From positions 352,635-416,634 of the forward strand of contig CAJNAR010000162.1 in assembly GCA_905220665.1 (NCBI GenBank): DNA of 64,000 bases, given 5' to 3'. Below the pieces are notes generated by a model. The model ran no database searches, was not told where the DNA came from, and saw nothing but the letters and a program-made list of their open reading frames with translations. The first letter of the stretch is position 1. The number at the start of each line of letters is the position of its first letter. Both the position numbers and the translations under genes were made by a program. Below are positions 45,016 through 56,703 of this stretch, piece after piece. Source of the DNA: Albugo candida. Lineage: Eukaryota > Oomycota > Peronosporomycetes > Albuginales > Albuginaceae.

Positions 45016-47327
45016 GTAGCATTTCCCATACTCCAACATTAATAAAATGTCTAAAATTTAATCTATACCAATTATTTTTGGGAAAACACTTCTTCATATG
45101 CATTAGAACAAGTATTGAAAGTTTGAGAGGCATTGAGCTGAAGATGGTTGTGTAAATGTGGCTGAAGTGCGCTTGGTTGTATCTAAAAAACGTGGATGAA
45201 AAAAACGACAATCTTTCTGGTAGGGTGCTGTACTGTATTGCAGTAGCCTCAACCAGCACGAGACTTCGTCTATCGTGCAGATGATAAAAGTTGTAGAATG
45301 GTCCGAAAGTACCGTCTTTTTCGAATCGGTGTGCGCAACACTAGGCTGGAAATGGCCATCCAGATAGGACTAGGATTCGAGTTGCACTTGCATTTCCACT
45401 TGCCTGTGTCGTACCCGCAGCAATAATCCTCGACTTCTGAAAAATACACCGAATGATTCTTGCGTTGCGAGTTGATCCAGCAATTTAGCAAGCCAAACGC
45501 GTTGGTCTTGATCGTGACACTGCCTTCGAAAGTACCGAACGTGCGCACTAAACGTGGTATAAATCACGGAAAGTGCTGGAACTATCGAAGTTACTGATCG
45601 TTTATCGAACAAACGACAATTCCGATCGTTCCAGACGAAGTGCAGCGTCACCGCTAGCAATACAAACCATAAATCGGATAAAATTTGTTGATCATTCTTC
45701 CAAGCTGACCGTAGTGCTGGCAAAATTGCACATGCAATATGCGTCCAACGTGGTCGGGATGAGAAGAATTGATCCCAACAAGGGAATAATTTCCATCATA
45801 ATTGTGCCGTGTGATCGCAGTCGAGAAGTAGATGTTGATCGAATCCCACTTCCCCAAACAATGGCTGCGTGAATAATATAATGTCGTGATTAATATCCTC
45901 CAAAAATCAGAAACGAGATTGAACTGACAACATACGAGGCCATACGAAACTGTAAATCTTCTAGAATCGGTAAGACATGTTTTTGAAGATGCCGTGATGT
46001 AGCCATAAATGTTCCAACGCGTCCCGAATCCAGTACGTCCAATCTCTCCCGTGATGACCAAATGTGTCAACATCGGATGACTCTTGGTTGGTTCGGGAAG
46101 TTTCGAGCGATATGTGAGAGTTGACACTTGTTTCTGGTTGTATCCAAGTGATGAGAGCGGTCGTCGAGTGGATACGCTGTAGTATCTGAGTAACTTCATA
46201 GTAAAGTCGACTCAATAACTTTTTCTTCAGCCATATCCGACGTGCTCACCTCTTCGTCGTTGTAATATATGTCGATGGAATCGTTCGTTGGCCATGTGTC
46301 GTTTTCTCGAAAATAGTCTTGTGGACTTCGGATGTCGAAAAGTGTGGCAAATTATTTTCGAAACTTCCAATGTGGCTCGTCGACCATGCCAAGATTGTAT
46401 CAGACGTTTTGAGTACTCGGGTTACGAGTAGCAGCTTCATCATGTAATTCTTGGTCGCAGTGAAACCACATCGATTGCTCCATGTAGTACTGACGGTGTT
46501 GTAGAACATTTAGATCTAATATTGTAATGCTCCAATCCATCTGATGCCACAATTTGAACGCGTTCTCCCACCAACAAGACGTTCTATCCCATTGAATCAT
46601 TTTCTCATGACTATGTGGTGCGATGGTGAATATGTCCTTCGGCCTGTGTGGGCCAAACGGAGGTTGGACAAGTCGCAATAATTCCGTCTAAGCAGTTGTC
46701 CGATTCTCTGGGATGATTGTCGACGCATCAGGTGAGAGCTGCTGAATGAACTAAAGACGTTGTAGCTTCAGTCGTACCAGCAAAAAGGAGCTTGTAGTCC
46801 ACAATTTTGTCAACGAAGATGTAAGAATTCTTTGACGAGTAGATAAACGTGTTTCGAGTCTATTTTGTGTTTCGGGATAAGCACAAATCGATCTAGCATA
46901 GAGTGCCACCATCGAACAGTCTCTGCTGGTATGTCCACGTGCATCGTGTAGTGCCACAGGCGTGATGATTCATCGTCTGCGCAACGAGTAGACAACCACG
47001 GACAGTTCGTGCACGTCGAAACCATACACCAAATCCATCAGCAAAACGCTTGTCGAGAGTTGAGATAACCATCGAATGAGTCGGTGTCTGACGGAACGGA
47101 ATACCCAAGTACTTGACCGAATCCTCCGGGCCCGGTATGGTCAAATTGGGAATACGAAGACACGGCATGGTAAGATTCATCGAGAGCAAGGGTGATTAGC
47201 TTAGCACAAAATCCATCGCAATACACTTGAACGAGTTCGAGTTGCGTCAAAACACCATTTGGTGTCTCTGAAGCAATGTCGAATCGTCCGCAAAAAATAA
47301 TCCAGTTGCGACAGTCGTGCCATTAAT

Positions 47328-48244
47328 TCAAATGCCATGTTCTTCATGTTGACGAAGTAAATTTCCCAAGGGTTCAATCGTCATCAGAAAAAGTAATGCT
47401 GAGAGAGGATCACCTTGTTTCACTCCACGTTGTGGGGTAATAGATGGTGTAATATTTCCATTAGTCATCAACTGCGCCTTTGTGTTATTGTACAAAAGAC
47501 GAACCCAGTCAATGAAACTTTTTCCAACACCCATTTTTTCCAAAACGCGAAACATGTACGTCCAATTGACTCGATCATAAGCTTTCTCAAAGTCGAGAAA
47601 AGTCGCATAAGCTTCCTCCCCACGATGAGTGACCAAGTCTTGGATGTCGGGAGATGTCGAATATGGTGATGCATTGACCTTCCTCGCACGAATGCTTTTT
47701 GATCTTGATGGATCAATTTTGGCAAAAAACGTTGCAATCGATACGCCAACACTTTTGAAAGTACTTTCACATCGACGCAAAGTAGTGCGATCGGTCGATA
47801 GTTGCCAGGATCACCTCGTGATCCTTTTTTGTATAAAAGCGTGATTGCTGAGTGACGTTGTGATCGAAGTAAAATTCCTCTTTCCAGCTGATATTCGAAC
47901 ACGATCTTCAGACACTCGCCAAACGTTTCCGGATCAAGCTGATAAAATGCAGCTGGTATTCCATCCATACCTGGAGAAGAACTACTCCGCATGTGCTTGA
48001 TCGCTTCCGCCATCTCGGTCGTACTTAAGCGAGTTGAGAGACGGTCTTGCTCTGCTGAGGCAAGGGAAACTTGAATCGAATCGAGTAACTTTTTTTGCTT
48101 TCTGTCACATGGAGCATTTGAGTCGGTCACTGAGCTATAAAGAGAGCCCATGACTCCACCCCAATGATCTCTGAATTCGTCAATAATCTCCCTCGGGTTC
48201 GATGTCACGGTACCACATTTTTTGATGACATTTTCGATCGGCAC
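47328..48244 (-). pseudogene. LINE A reverse transcriptase core
   Basis: Two overlapping frames, 48244-47468 and 47780-47328, together cover RT motifs 1-5, with one frameshift near 47660 inside the HHHIRHLPDIQDLVTHRGEE region. Motif LDFEKAYDRVNW supplies the first catalytic Asp. Confidence 0.82.
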
Positions 48245-48889
48245 GCGACGACAAGAACAATCCGGAAGGCGAAAAAAAATGCTTGGAAGAGATCTACATA
48301 TGCTTCACGTGATGGTCAAAGCTCTGATTTTTGTTGTATTTAGCATTGTTTTCAATCGAAATTCTGAATTGTTCGAGACTCGATTCGTAAAAATACCGTG
48401 ACTCATTGGTGTCGTGGATGCGATATCGAGCTGCTGCGACTTCCAAAACACGCTGGCTAGACACAACATCACGTCGTTTATCTTGTGCAACTTTTTTTTA
48501 ATGCTTTGGAGCTGTTTCTTGATTTCGTCTACCAACTTTCCCACTTTTTTCCGGGATTCGAAGTTGTCCGTAACTGTCCGAGCACCAAATTCGCTTCCAA
48601 TTTGATTGCTTCGACAACTTTAGGATATACAAATAGTTGTAATGAACATTTCCAATATACTCGATCCGGAGATTGGGTTGGATTTGCAAAAGTTACTTTT
48701 TGTACTAGATGATCTCCCGCATGTCTTGTACCGTATTGAAAATAGCTTGTCGAATTATATCCAAAAGCGTTTTGAACATAGGATATCAGTGCCAGGAACA
48801 TGGTCGATTTGACTCGTGAGTATAGCTATTATCATTATAGGATGCCTATAATCATGTAGCTCAGTGAATTTCTTGGCTAGATTAAGGCG

Positions 48890-49430
48890 GATATAAATTA
48901 TGGGTCACCCAACTGCCATTACCATCGACTGCGTTCGTGTCGAATTGTTCCTCTCGAAGTATCGACAGCTGGATGGAGCGGGGTGTTGAAATCACCATAT
49001 AAAAGATCTGTAGTGGCCGATTCGAGCTTTTTTTTGGGGGGGGGATAAGAGGAAAAAATTGCCGCGCTCCTGTGGCCTCGATATCCTCTACGTCCTCAGC
49101 ATATTCCGACATGCAGACGTAATTTAGTCGATTCTTGCGCGCTAATAATTATGTTCCTGTAAATATATTTTCAGTCGGATGTTGAAATTTACAAACGTCT
49201 ACTACACCCAACTGTGAAAGCCAATCCAAACACGTTGATCGATTTGGTTCGTGTCGTATTGTTCCGCTCGAAGCATCGATAGCTGGATCGAGTGGTGTGC
49301 TGATTTAGTAAATAAGAGATGTGTTGCGGTCGATTCGAAAGTGTTGTACAGCAACAACTCATAAAATTACTCTTTCCTCGGCCTCGATCGGTGCATCGTG
49401 AATGAGAAGACTCAAAACCAATCACGATTG
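48890..49430 (-). repeat. Duplicated LINE endonuclease segment
   Basis: The same endonuclease stretch occurs twice about 300 bp apart. One copy at about 49010-48910 reads YGDFNTPLHPAVDTSRGTIR. The other at about 49310-49200 reads STPLDPAIDASSGTIRHEPN. They are diverged, so either two LINE copies are joined here or an internal duplication is old. A T/G homopolymer run (about 49028-49046) sits inside the nearer copy. Confidence 0.6.
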
Positions 49431-49883
49431 CGAATGCTTCGTTCGGTGATCTCTTTAGCTGCTGTATAACCGGGAGAGTGCGAAAGAAGGAGTGTCATCA
49501 CACCGTCACTGCGATTTTGAGTCGGACGAAGAGAAGCACTGTTGTGGTCATTGACAAACATTTTGTGCTACGTTTTTGAGTGTAATAAAAACTGAAATGC
49601 CAGTTAGTTGTGATAGGACGTGATCAATAAAAAGATGACCACTTTTATGATTCCCATTGACATTCACCGTGAGTGCTGATATATTGATCCACGTTGAAAT
49701 AATCGAGGAGCCCTTAGCATTCACGATGAAGTCGACAAGTGCCAGTGATCAACTTTGCTTCACCATCTTAAATCGAGAGGTGTAGTGTTTATAGATCTTT
49801 CCGGAAAAAAGTAAGTTTTCAGGGAAAGCTCGTCGATGTCACCACATACAACCCCTCGCCATTTACCTCCCATCCACTAGTGT

Positions 49884-50027
49884 TGAAAGAACTTAAGAAT
49901 GTGTTTTAGGTTTCTAGTCGCACTTGGAGCTTAGTTTATACGGCTGGTTAGAATTTTAATTTTCTAAAAATAAAACCTCAGTTTTGGCAATTCCCTGGAA
50001 CACCGCATCTTCGCTCACCTTCCAACA
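49884..50027 (+). repeat. Left LTR of copia element 2
   Basis: Starts TGAAAGAACTTAA and ends CCAACA; matches 54296-54441 apart from scattered differences. Confidence 0.85.
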
Positions 50028-50042
50028 GGTTATGAGCCCAAC
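50028..50042 (+). promoter_or_regulatory. Primer-binding site of copia element 2
   Basis: GGTTATGAGCCCAAC, identical to that of element 1 and directly after the LTR; complementary to an initiator-Met anticodon stem. Confidence 0.65.
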
Positions 50043-50339
50043 CAAGATTCCACCAGCCAAGACCATGGAAGAATCCGACGGATCAGATGAGTCGAAGATG
50101 GACTGAATGATAATGATACCGGAGAAACTCGGAAATCGACTGGACAAGTTCGAAACAGGGGCGGAGCGTCGGATCGCCCGTACCAGCACCACCCGTGCGA
50201 GCGGAAAGCTTATTTGCTGGGCCGCGCAAGCAAAGACAGGGCTGGACAATGTCATCCCCGGATGTGAAACCAATGCAGCATCGTGGAAGCGGGATGAGGA
50301 GAAGCTTTGTCCATGCCATGCAACATAATTCGCTGGACG

Positions 50340-51090
50340 GGCTCAACCGAGTGAGATTCCCGGCAATAAGGGATATGAAGCTCGTCATTCAGCCATTAGA
50401 CGGGAAAGAGACATACTCAGGACTTGGAGCGCCGTTTACCTAATGGGGCTTTCGTTTCTTGCGGCAGCTATCGCACGTCCAGCAAGCATCCGACGGAATT
50501 TGGAGTGTGGAGGTGAAGCTGGACTGCCTAGGACGGCATCTGAGCGGAAAGGCGCTCACTTCTTACGAGCAGCAAGTCCCCCAATGGATGACTCAGTTCT
50601 TTAGCATTGAAGAAGTGATGGACCGGATCAACGAAGTATTCCGGCCCAACATCACCAGGACGCAGGCAACACGCCTTTTTACGGCAAAAAAAACCGACTG
50701 GATATTCTTGGAGTGAGTATTTTTGTTCTTGTCGGCACTCAGTGAAGCAGTCGGTGGAGCCGATGATATGATCCTGGAAAGCGTTATTAAGTACTAAAAG
50801 CCTGATTTCAAACCAGCTTTGATGGCCCGTGTCAACATAATAAGAGAAAGCAGAAGAAGGCAAGCCAAGGAACTGTGTCACTTTACCCAGCTTATGGATT
50901 CAGACACCATCAGTGATGCACCAAGAGAGTCAAAGAAGTTTTCTCGAGATCGATTCGGTGCGATAAGGGAATTCAAGCCGAAGAAGCGAATGAACTGCTT
51001 CAATTGCGGGAAAAGTGGACATATGAAAAGGGATTGCCGGAACGAGAGCTCCTCTAGCAGTGAAGACATCGTTTTAGGAGTTAAATGCAA
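50340..51090 (+). pseudogene. copia 2 gag remnant
   Basis: Pieces of gag lie in several frames. A zinc knuckle NCFNCGKSGHMKRDCRNES (near 50994-51050) is intact in a plus frame that runs from 50819. Confidence 0.72.
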
Positions 51091-51436
51091 AACTACTACG
51101 CTGGAACAAATGAAGAAAGTATGGATACTAGACCTGTGGAGCCAGCAGGCACCTTGTAACGGATGTGAGCATGTTACAGCATCGTTAGGGAATTCAACGA
51201 ATCATTCATACTTCCAAATGGGAAGGAAATGAAGCTGGGGTGGACAGTAGCGGCGAAGGTTATTTATCGTAACAGTCAACGATTTACCGAGGAATGTTCT
51301 ATTGAACGATGTGCAACATTCAGAACACCTCCCTTGAAACATTGTCTCTTATGAAAAGTTGGAGGCAAAAGGATGCAAATTGGCGTATCAAGCAGATGGA
51401 TAGAGAGTAGTCCGATGTACTTCTGATGGTGCGATC

Positions 51437-52237
51437 GTGTTCGAAGTAAATATGGTCAAAAAAGTTCTCGTTATCGAGACAGAAGGTCGAGAACGCGTAT
51501 TCAGTGTTCTGGATATACTCGCTTCAATTGAGTCCGAGGATGACTCAAACAAGCAGACGGGAAGTCTTCTACACTTCCATCAACGATTTTGTCATCTGAA
51601 CTACGATACTATTGAGCGTATAGCAAAGATTCCGAAATCAGGGATCGAGATTGATGACCATCGGCGATTGAAATGCCTTACTTGCGCGGAAAGCAAGCAA
51701 ACAAAGAACAGACAGTCTCGGGAAGATACCGGTACAAACTCACCAACGGAACGAATTGATGGAGTAATATGCAGTGATTTGAAGGGTCCGATCACGCCTC
51801 AAGACCGACGTCGAAATCGATATTTGGTCAGTTTTATCGACTACAAGTCGAACTATTGTCGGGTATTTTTGGCCAAAACTAAGAATGAAGCAGCAACGAG
51901 ATTTCAAGACTTCTTGACTCACTTCGAAAATCGATTTGATTGCAAGATTCATGTTCTACGAACTGATTGCGGCGCTGAGTACAGAAATGTGGACATTTTT
52001 TGCAAAGAAGAGGGAGTGCAAAGACAAATCAGTGAGGCCGAAAACCAAGCATCGAATGGGAAAGCTGAACGAATGCATAGGACAGTCATGAACTTGGTGC
52101 GGTCTATGATATTTGGAAGCTCTATGGCGTTATACTTCTGGGGAGGTGCCGCTGAATATGCGACATATATCCTTAATAGAAGCCCAACCAGAGCGAATAA
52201 AGGAAGACGATCTCCCTTGAAGATTTCGATTGGGTAG
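51437..52237 (+). pseudogene. copia 2 integrase, the longest intact segment
   Basis: 266 codons open. The GAG-pre-integrase zinc motif (FHQRFCHLNYDTIE, CLTCAESKQTKN) and integrase core are present with the catalytic triad: Asp in ICSDLKGP, Asp in VLRTDCGAEYRN and Glu in SNGKAERMHRTV. The frame ends in a stop at 52237 before RT. Confidence 0.85.
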
Positions 52238-52639
52238 GATACAAGTCTTGCTGATGTCGTAACATTCGGCTCACCTTGTTCGGTTCGAATTCGAACTGGA
52301 AAAAAGTCTCTCGGAAAATGCGATCAATACAAAGGATCCAAAGTGTATTTACCCAAATCAAAGACTATCATTATCACTCATCACATCTCAAATGTGGAGT
52401 CAACTATAGAAGGCGCAAAAAGAAATGAAAATTCCAAGGGACGTCAACGGGATTTGACAGAGGTAGACGTGAACCCTCTAAGAATACCAACGTTCAAAGT
52501 AAATCAGTTACAACTGCTACAAGACCGCAATCGGATCTGATCAAGAAGTTCCAGGAAGTAAGATGGTTTACCAGCAACCAAAGAAGGAAAACTTCGTCTC
52601 AAGACATCGTGTAAGTGCTGATTGAGCCGGATCCGAAGA

Positions 52640-54250
52640 CGTACAATCAAGCAATGAAGTCAGTAAAGCATGTCGAATGAAAGGAGGCTGCAGATGCAGA
52701 AGTAGCCTAACTGGAGGAAAACAAAACATGGACCATCGTACCACGAACCAACGATATCAAAGCCTTGCATAAGAAGTGAGTATATTCAAACGAAAAACGG
52801 ACGTAAACGGCAATCTGGAACGCTTCAAGGCTACAATGGTTGCCTGCGGGAACGAACAAGTATTCTGAGTCAACTACGACATGACATTTGCAGCAGTCAT
52901 GGATTTAGGCACATCAAAGCTCATACTAGCTTTAGCAAGGATCTGGGGAATGCCAGCAAGGCATGGTGAAGTACCTAATGCGTAAGTGAAGCACCAACGG
53001 AAAAGAACTTGAACCTGTATTTGCACGTGCCTCAAGAAATGAAAATATCGACATCCAAGCTGGATGAACTGGGTGTTACGAGTCGGGATCAAGTGGTACT
53101 ACGCTTACAGAAGAGCCTATATGGGTTGAAACAAGCAGGACGGCTATGGAGTCACCTGTTGCATGAGAAGCTTAGCGATGCAGGTTTCAAACAAAGTCTA
53201 ACAGGCTCATGTTTATATCACGACCAGGACACAAATGGAATTACGGTTTTGGGGGTAAATGTCGACGATATAATGATAACGGGGACAAGTTTTTCGAGAA
53301 TTGAGTCGACATTTGATAGTCTTTCAAGTCTTCCAATCAAGAATCTCGGACCCGTCAGCAAGCTTTTGGGCATGCGAGCTCGCTACAGCGATGAAGATGG
53401 ATATTATTTGTATCAGGAACCGTCTATTTGAGAATTAATAACGAAAATGGGAATGGATGAAGCGCATTCGGTTCTCACGCCTATCGATCAAGACTACACT
53501 GTATGTACAAGATCAAACTCAGACTGCTTGGAGATAAGTTCAGCCAAGAAGCCAAGTATCAAGAAGTTCCAGTCTTTGGCGGGCAGCCTTTTGTGCTTTG
53601 CACGCTGCACGCGTCCAGACATCAGATTCGCTGTGCATAAGCTGAGGAGACGTACTCATGCACCGACAACAGCCGATTGGGCGTTAGGTGTCAGTGTGAT
53701 GAAGGATCTCAAGAGTACTAAAAGTCTGGAGCTCTATTTGGGTGGTGAAGTATGCACAAATGCCAGAGAAGTCACTCTGGAAGCAGTTTCAGATGCTAAT
53801 TACGTAGCAGATGATGAAACGAGAAGGAGCATATCTGCTACAGCATTCACTTTGAATGGAATGACGATAAGCTGGTCATGCAAGAAGCAGCACTCAGTGG
53901 CATTATCGACGATGAAAGCAGAGTTTGTAGCAGCATCAAATGCATCGCAGGAATTACTTGGAGCAAGGAAATTATTCAGCCAGTTAAAAGTCAAGTGAAG
54001 GAGCCAATGATCTTGTGGATGGATAACCAGGCGGCTATCAGTCAATTTCTCAACGAAGCTATTTCAATCAAGGCTAAACATATCGACGTCCGACTAAAAT
54101 TCGTCAGAGCTAACATGGTCAGAAAAATTATCGCACCAAGGTACGTACATGCGTCGAAGATGATGGCCGACTTGAAGACGAAGGCGTTTCCGACGCCAAG
54201 ATTTCTTCATCTAAGGGAGTTATGGCACTTAAGGGATCGGACAATGCAAG
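52640..54250 (+). pseudogene. copia 2 reverse transcriptase and RNase H
   Basis: The early RT (52640-52990) is frameshifted. From 53009 a frame reads SLYGLKQAGRLWSHLLHEK, then VNVDDIMITG, where the usual Tyr of YVDD is Asn. A stop at 53429 separates it from RNase H (GSLLCFARCTRPDIRFAVHK, SDANYVADDETRRS, LSTMKAEFVAASN), which continues frameshifted to about 54240. Confidence 0.8.
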
Positions 54251-54295
54251 TTGAAGATGACACAACTTCAAGTGCAACCGGAAAGGAAGGAGTCT

Positions 54296-54441
54296 TGAAA
54301 GAACTTAACAATGTGTTTTAGGTTTCTAGTCGCACTTGGAACTTGGTTTAAACGATTGGTTAGGATTTTAATTTAAAAATAAATAAACCCTTAGTTTTGG
54401 CAAGTTTCCTGGAACACCGCATCTTCGCTCACCTGCCAACA
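54296..54441 (+). repeat. Right LTR of copia element 2
   Basis: 146 bp, TGAAAGAAC...CCAACA, matching the left LTR. Confidence 0.85.
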
Positions 54442-54541
54442 GTTTGTACTGCGCACATTACACACTAAAGATAGTACGGTGCACGACAGTCATACCATCA
54501 AAAGGTGAGTGCGGTGGCCAAATTCTAAAAATATATTATTT

Positions 54542-54621
54542 TATAGGGGTCACGTTACCTGCTTGGACCAATTCATTATTATATAGGAGTCCCAATACCT
54601 GTTTGGACCAATTCAATAAGG
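54542..54621. repeat. Imperfect 40-bp tandem duplication
   Basis: Two units each contain TATAGG-GT and TTGGACCAATTCA (near 54563 and 54603). They sit immediately outside the left end of the inverted-repeat element. Confidence 0.6.
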
Positions 54622-55424
54622 GTATTGATATCCCGACAACTTTTTCTTAGATTACAACATCCCTAGTTGAATTATCACTCTCACAACTTTTTCTTTTTTG
54701 CAAAATACATACATGATTTTACATTATTTAGTAATTACATCCATAGACACCATAAATTGTTGCTCCAACAGCTCCAATCGAGAATTACTTGTGATTGGCT
54801 AATACACACACAACGTTTCATCCGTGATAGGCTATTACTTCTGACAATTTCCATTTGACACATAGCATTTGAGCATCGGACAGGTGCAGCAATTGCGGAA
54901 AATCGGCCACAACGAGCGTTCTTGCGGAATTCCGGTTACATGGTTAGATTCAGAACAAGCTTTAGTAAAAAATTAGATAATTTTCCTCGGAACAATTTTT
55001 TCATAATACATTTTATTTCCGGACGTTACTGCATAATAACTTTTTCATATTTACGACGCTTAATAGCTCAACAAACTGTCGATGAATCGTCTATTAATGG
55101 TGAGTGTTTAGCTCAGTTGAAGGTATCTATATTACTAGATTAGCCTTAGACGTAAATGACTTCTATTAGTTAGAAATGTAAACTTATTTATTTTTCAAAA
55201 TAGTGATGGGAGTAATAATTTGAGTAGGCATGACGTAATCTAAATTAAAAATAAATGTAGTTTAAAAAAAGTTGTCGGGATATCGAAACCTTTATTATTG
55301 TTACAAAAAAACTGTGGCAGTAATAATTTTAGTAGGCATGATGTAATTTGAAGTGAAAAATAAAAATGTAATCAAAGAAAGAAGTTGTCGGGATATCAAA
55401 AATAGTTATCGGGATATCGATACC
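54620..55424. mobile_element. 805-bp inverted-repeat (MITE-like) element
   Basis: The left terminus GGGTATTGATATCCCGACAA (54620 on) and right terminus (55404-55424) are inverted copies over 21 bp with two mismatches. The same terminal motif AGTTGTCGGGATATC also occurs at 55270 and 55383, each after GTAGGCATGAYGTAAT, so the right end has been duplicated in tandem. No coding region. A/T-rich. Confidence 0.6.
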
Positions 55425-55710
55425 CGTCTAATAACTCACTTTAAATCTAGTAGAGAACTAGAAATAATCAGTAAAACTACTGTGATAAAAAGCAGTGTAA
55501 TAACTCACTATGCCCATTATAATCACTGCATGAAGAAAACTCCTTGTACTTTATATTTATTTTTAAATTTAGCAGAAATCTAGAAAAACGCTATAAATTT
55601 CAATATTGGAAAGTTGACCGGTATGAAATTCGTTAACAGCTGATAATTGTAACTTTCTATAACTGAAATCAGTAAGTCACAAATTTTTTGTCATTCCAAA
55701 ACCTGATGGG
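55425..55710. other. A/T-rich spacer
   Basis: No feature recognised. Short ORFs only. Confidence 0.3.
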
Positions 55711-55744
55711 GGCATGAGAGTCTCAGATAGTAGACTCATGCCCT
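55711..55744. repeat. Hairpin-forming inverted repeat
   Basis: GGGCATGAG...CTCATGCCC with a further TCT/AGA pair, separated by about 14 bases, immediately upstream of the 21-residue-repeat gene start. Confidence 0.5.
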
Positions 55745-55749
55745 AATTT

Positions 55750-56157
55750 ATGGCCCTCGAATGGTTCCCGACAGGTCCGACGCCAAGGTATATATTCTCG
55801 CGAAAGGTAATATGCTTTCGTTTATGTTGCTTTGAGTTCTAATTTCTATATGTTACCTGTAGGGAAATATTGTGAGTTGCAGTACAGATCAGGTTGCACC
55901 TGGGATGGACGAAAGAGACGCAGGAACTTATTTAAAATCCTCCGGTGCAGATCATGTGGCACCTGGGATGGAGGAAAGAGCCGCAGAAGCGTATCCGAAA
56001 TCCTCCGGTGCAGATCATGTGGCACCTGGGATGGAGGAGCGCAAAGAGTCACAGCCTGTATCGGTAAGTTTTATGTTGATCGAATTTGTTTTACCTCACG
56101 GCTTTTTTTCATTAGGTCCTTATCTTTGCAATGGTGTACACTAGCACGCAGCATTAG
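55750..56157 (+). CDS. Small subtelomeric gene encoding a 21-residue tandem repeat, 3 exons, 99 aa
   Basis: Unrecognised. Exons 55750-55806, 55863-56063 and 56116-56157, all phase 0; introns 56 and 52 nt with clean donors (AAG|GTAATA, TCG|GTAAGT) and acceptors (CTGTAG, CATTAG). These look exactly like introns of the arm genes. The protein starts MALEWFPTGPTPRY. Exon 2 encodes two and a half copies of a 21-residue unit (core ADHVAPGMEERAAEAYPKSS), and exon 3 adds a short hydrophobic end (VLIFAMVYTSTQH). The repeat is acidic and polar. It lies between a MITE-like element and the topoisomerase II relic. It may be a young gene, a fragment of a larger repeat-protein gene, or chance, but the coincidence of two introns, one frame and a codon-multiple repeat favours coding. 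Confidence 0.5.
55882..56043 (+). repeat. 63-bp tandem repeat, about 2.6 copies
   Basis: Units at 55882-55944, 55945-56007 and 56008 to about 56043. The period is 63 = 21 codons. Units 2 and 3 agree exactly over their first 30 or so bases; unit 1 is more diverged. Confidence 0.9.
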
Positions 56158-56703
56158 CGTGCGCAAGATGTCCATGCGACCAAGGGAAGCGCTTCCTATT
56201 CAAATTCTGTGTTTAAATTTGTATTATTTGTTATGTATAATGATATAATACACTGTATCAGATCAATCTTATCCGTTTAATTTTTAAACAAACCCTTCAA
56301 GCGCTTATCTTTTTTAATAAGTGTTTCTGCTCTTCTATATTTGTCTAAATAAATAAGATAAGAGTGTATGTCAGTTCATTTTTACCTTCTAAAGCTACAG
56401 CAGAAGACGTACCAGTTTGTGAGGATGTTAGAGCAGATAAATTTATGCAATTGTCAAGTTTCCCAAACTTTCGCGCGACATTCTTTTTTTGGTTATTAGA
56501 TTAAAGTTCTCCTTTACGTGAAAAGGGAAGGTAAAGAGGATCGTGAACACGCGTTACTAGGACTAATATTATTTGCGGGGCGACATAAACGCGTACAGTC
56601 ATTCAGTCTACATGTAGATAACAGTTTGAAAAGCTAATAAACAAAGAAATTAGGTTTTGCGGTTCTTAAATGATTAAATAAATTTATTTCTTTACAACAC
56701 AAA
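56158..56703. other. A/T-rich spacer upstream of the topoisomerase II relic
   Basis: No gene recognised. It could be the former promoter region of the topoisomerase copy. Confidence 0.3.

Larger units (their letters stand above)
45370..49720 (-). mobile_element. APE-type non-LTR retrotransposon (LINE), degenerate copy A
   Basis: It is read on the minus strand. Endonuclease-like sequence lies at 49720-48880 (VNVNGNHKSGHLF, GDFNTP), then a coiled linker at 48800-48305. Reverse transcriptase spans about 48244-47100 (SSSSPGMDGIPAAFYQLDPE, LLYKKGSRGDPGNYRPIALL, TFLDFEKAYDRVNW, GVKQGDPLSALLFL, catalytic FADD at 47295-47284). A C-terminal zf-RVT-like region extends to about 45370 (HFVWNDRNCRLFDKR). 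Stops and frameshifts interrupt it throughout. Confidence 0.85.
49884..54441 (+). mobile_element. Ty1/copia LTR retrotransposon 2 (degenerate)
   Basis: Short LTRs (144 and 146 bp) flank gag, integrase, RT and RNase H in copia order, with the same primer-binding site as element 1. A purine tract (GGAAAGGAAGGAG) precedes the right LTR. Coding frames are broken at several points. No matching target-site duplication is evident. Confidence 0.9.

Noticed and set aside
49024..49046. T/G homopolymer run as a functional element
   Set aside because: More likely replication slippage or sequencing noise within a dead LINE.
55882..56043. CRISPR-like or satellite array
   Set aside because: Repeats are contiguous, without spacers, and their 63-bp period keeps a reading frame in a eukaryotic context.
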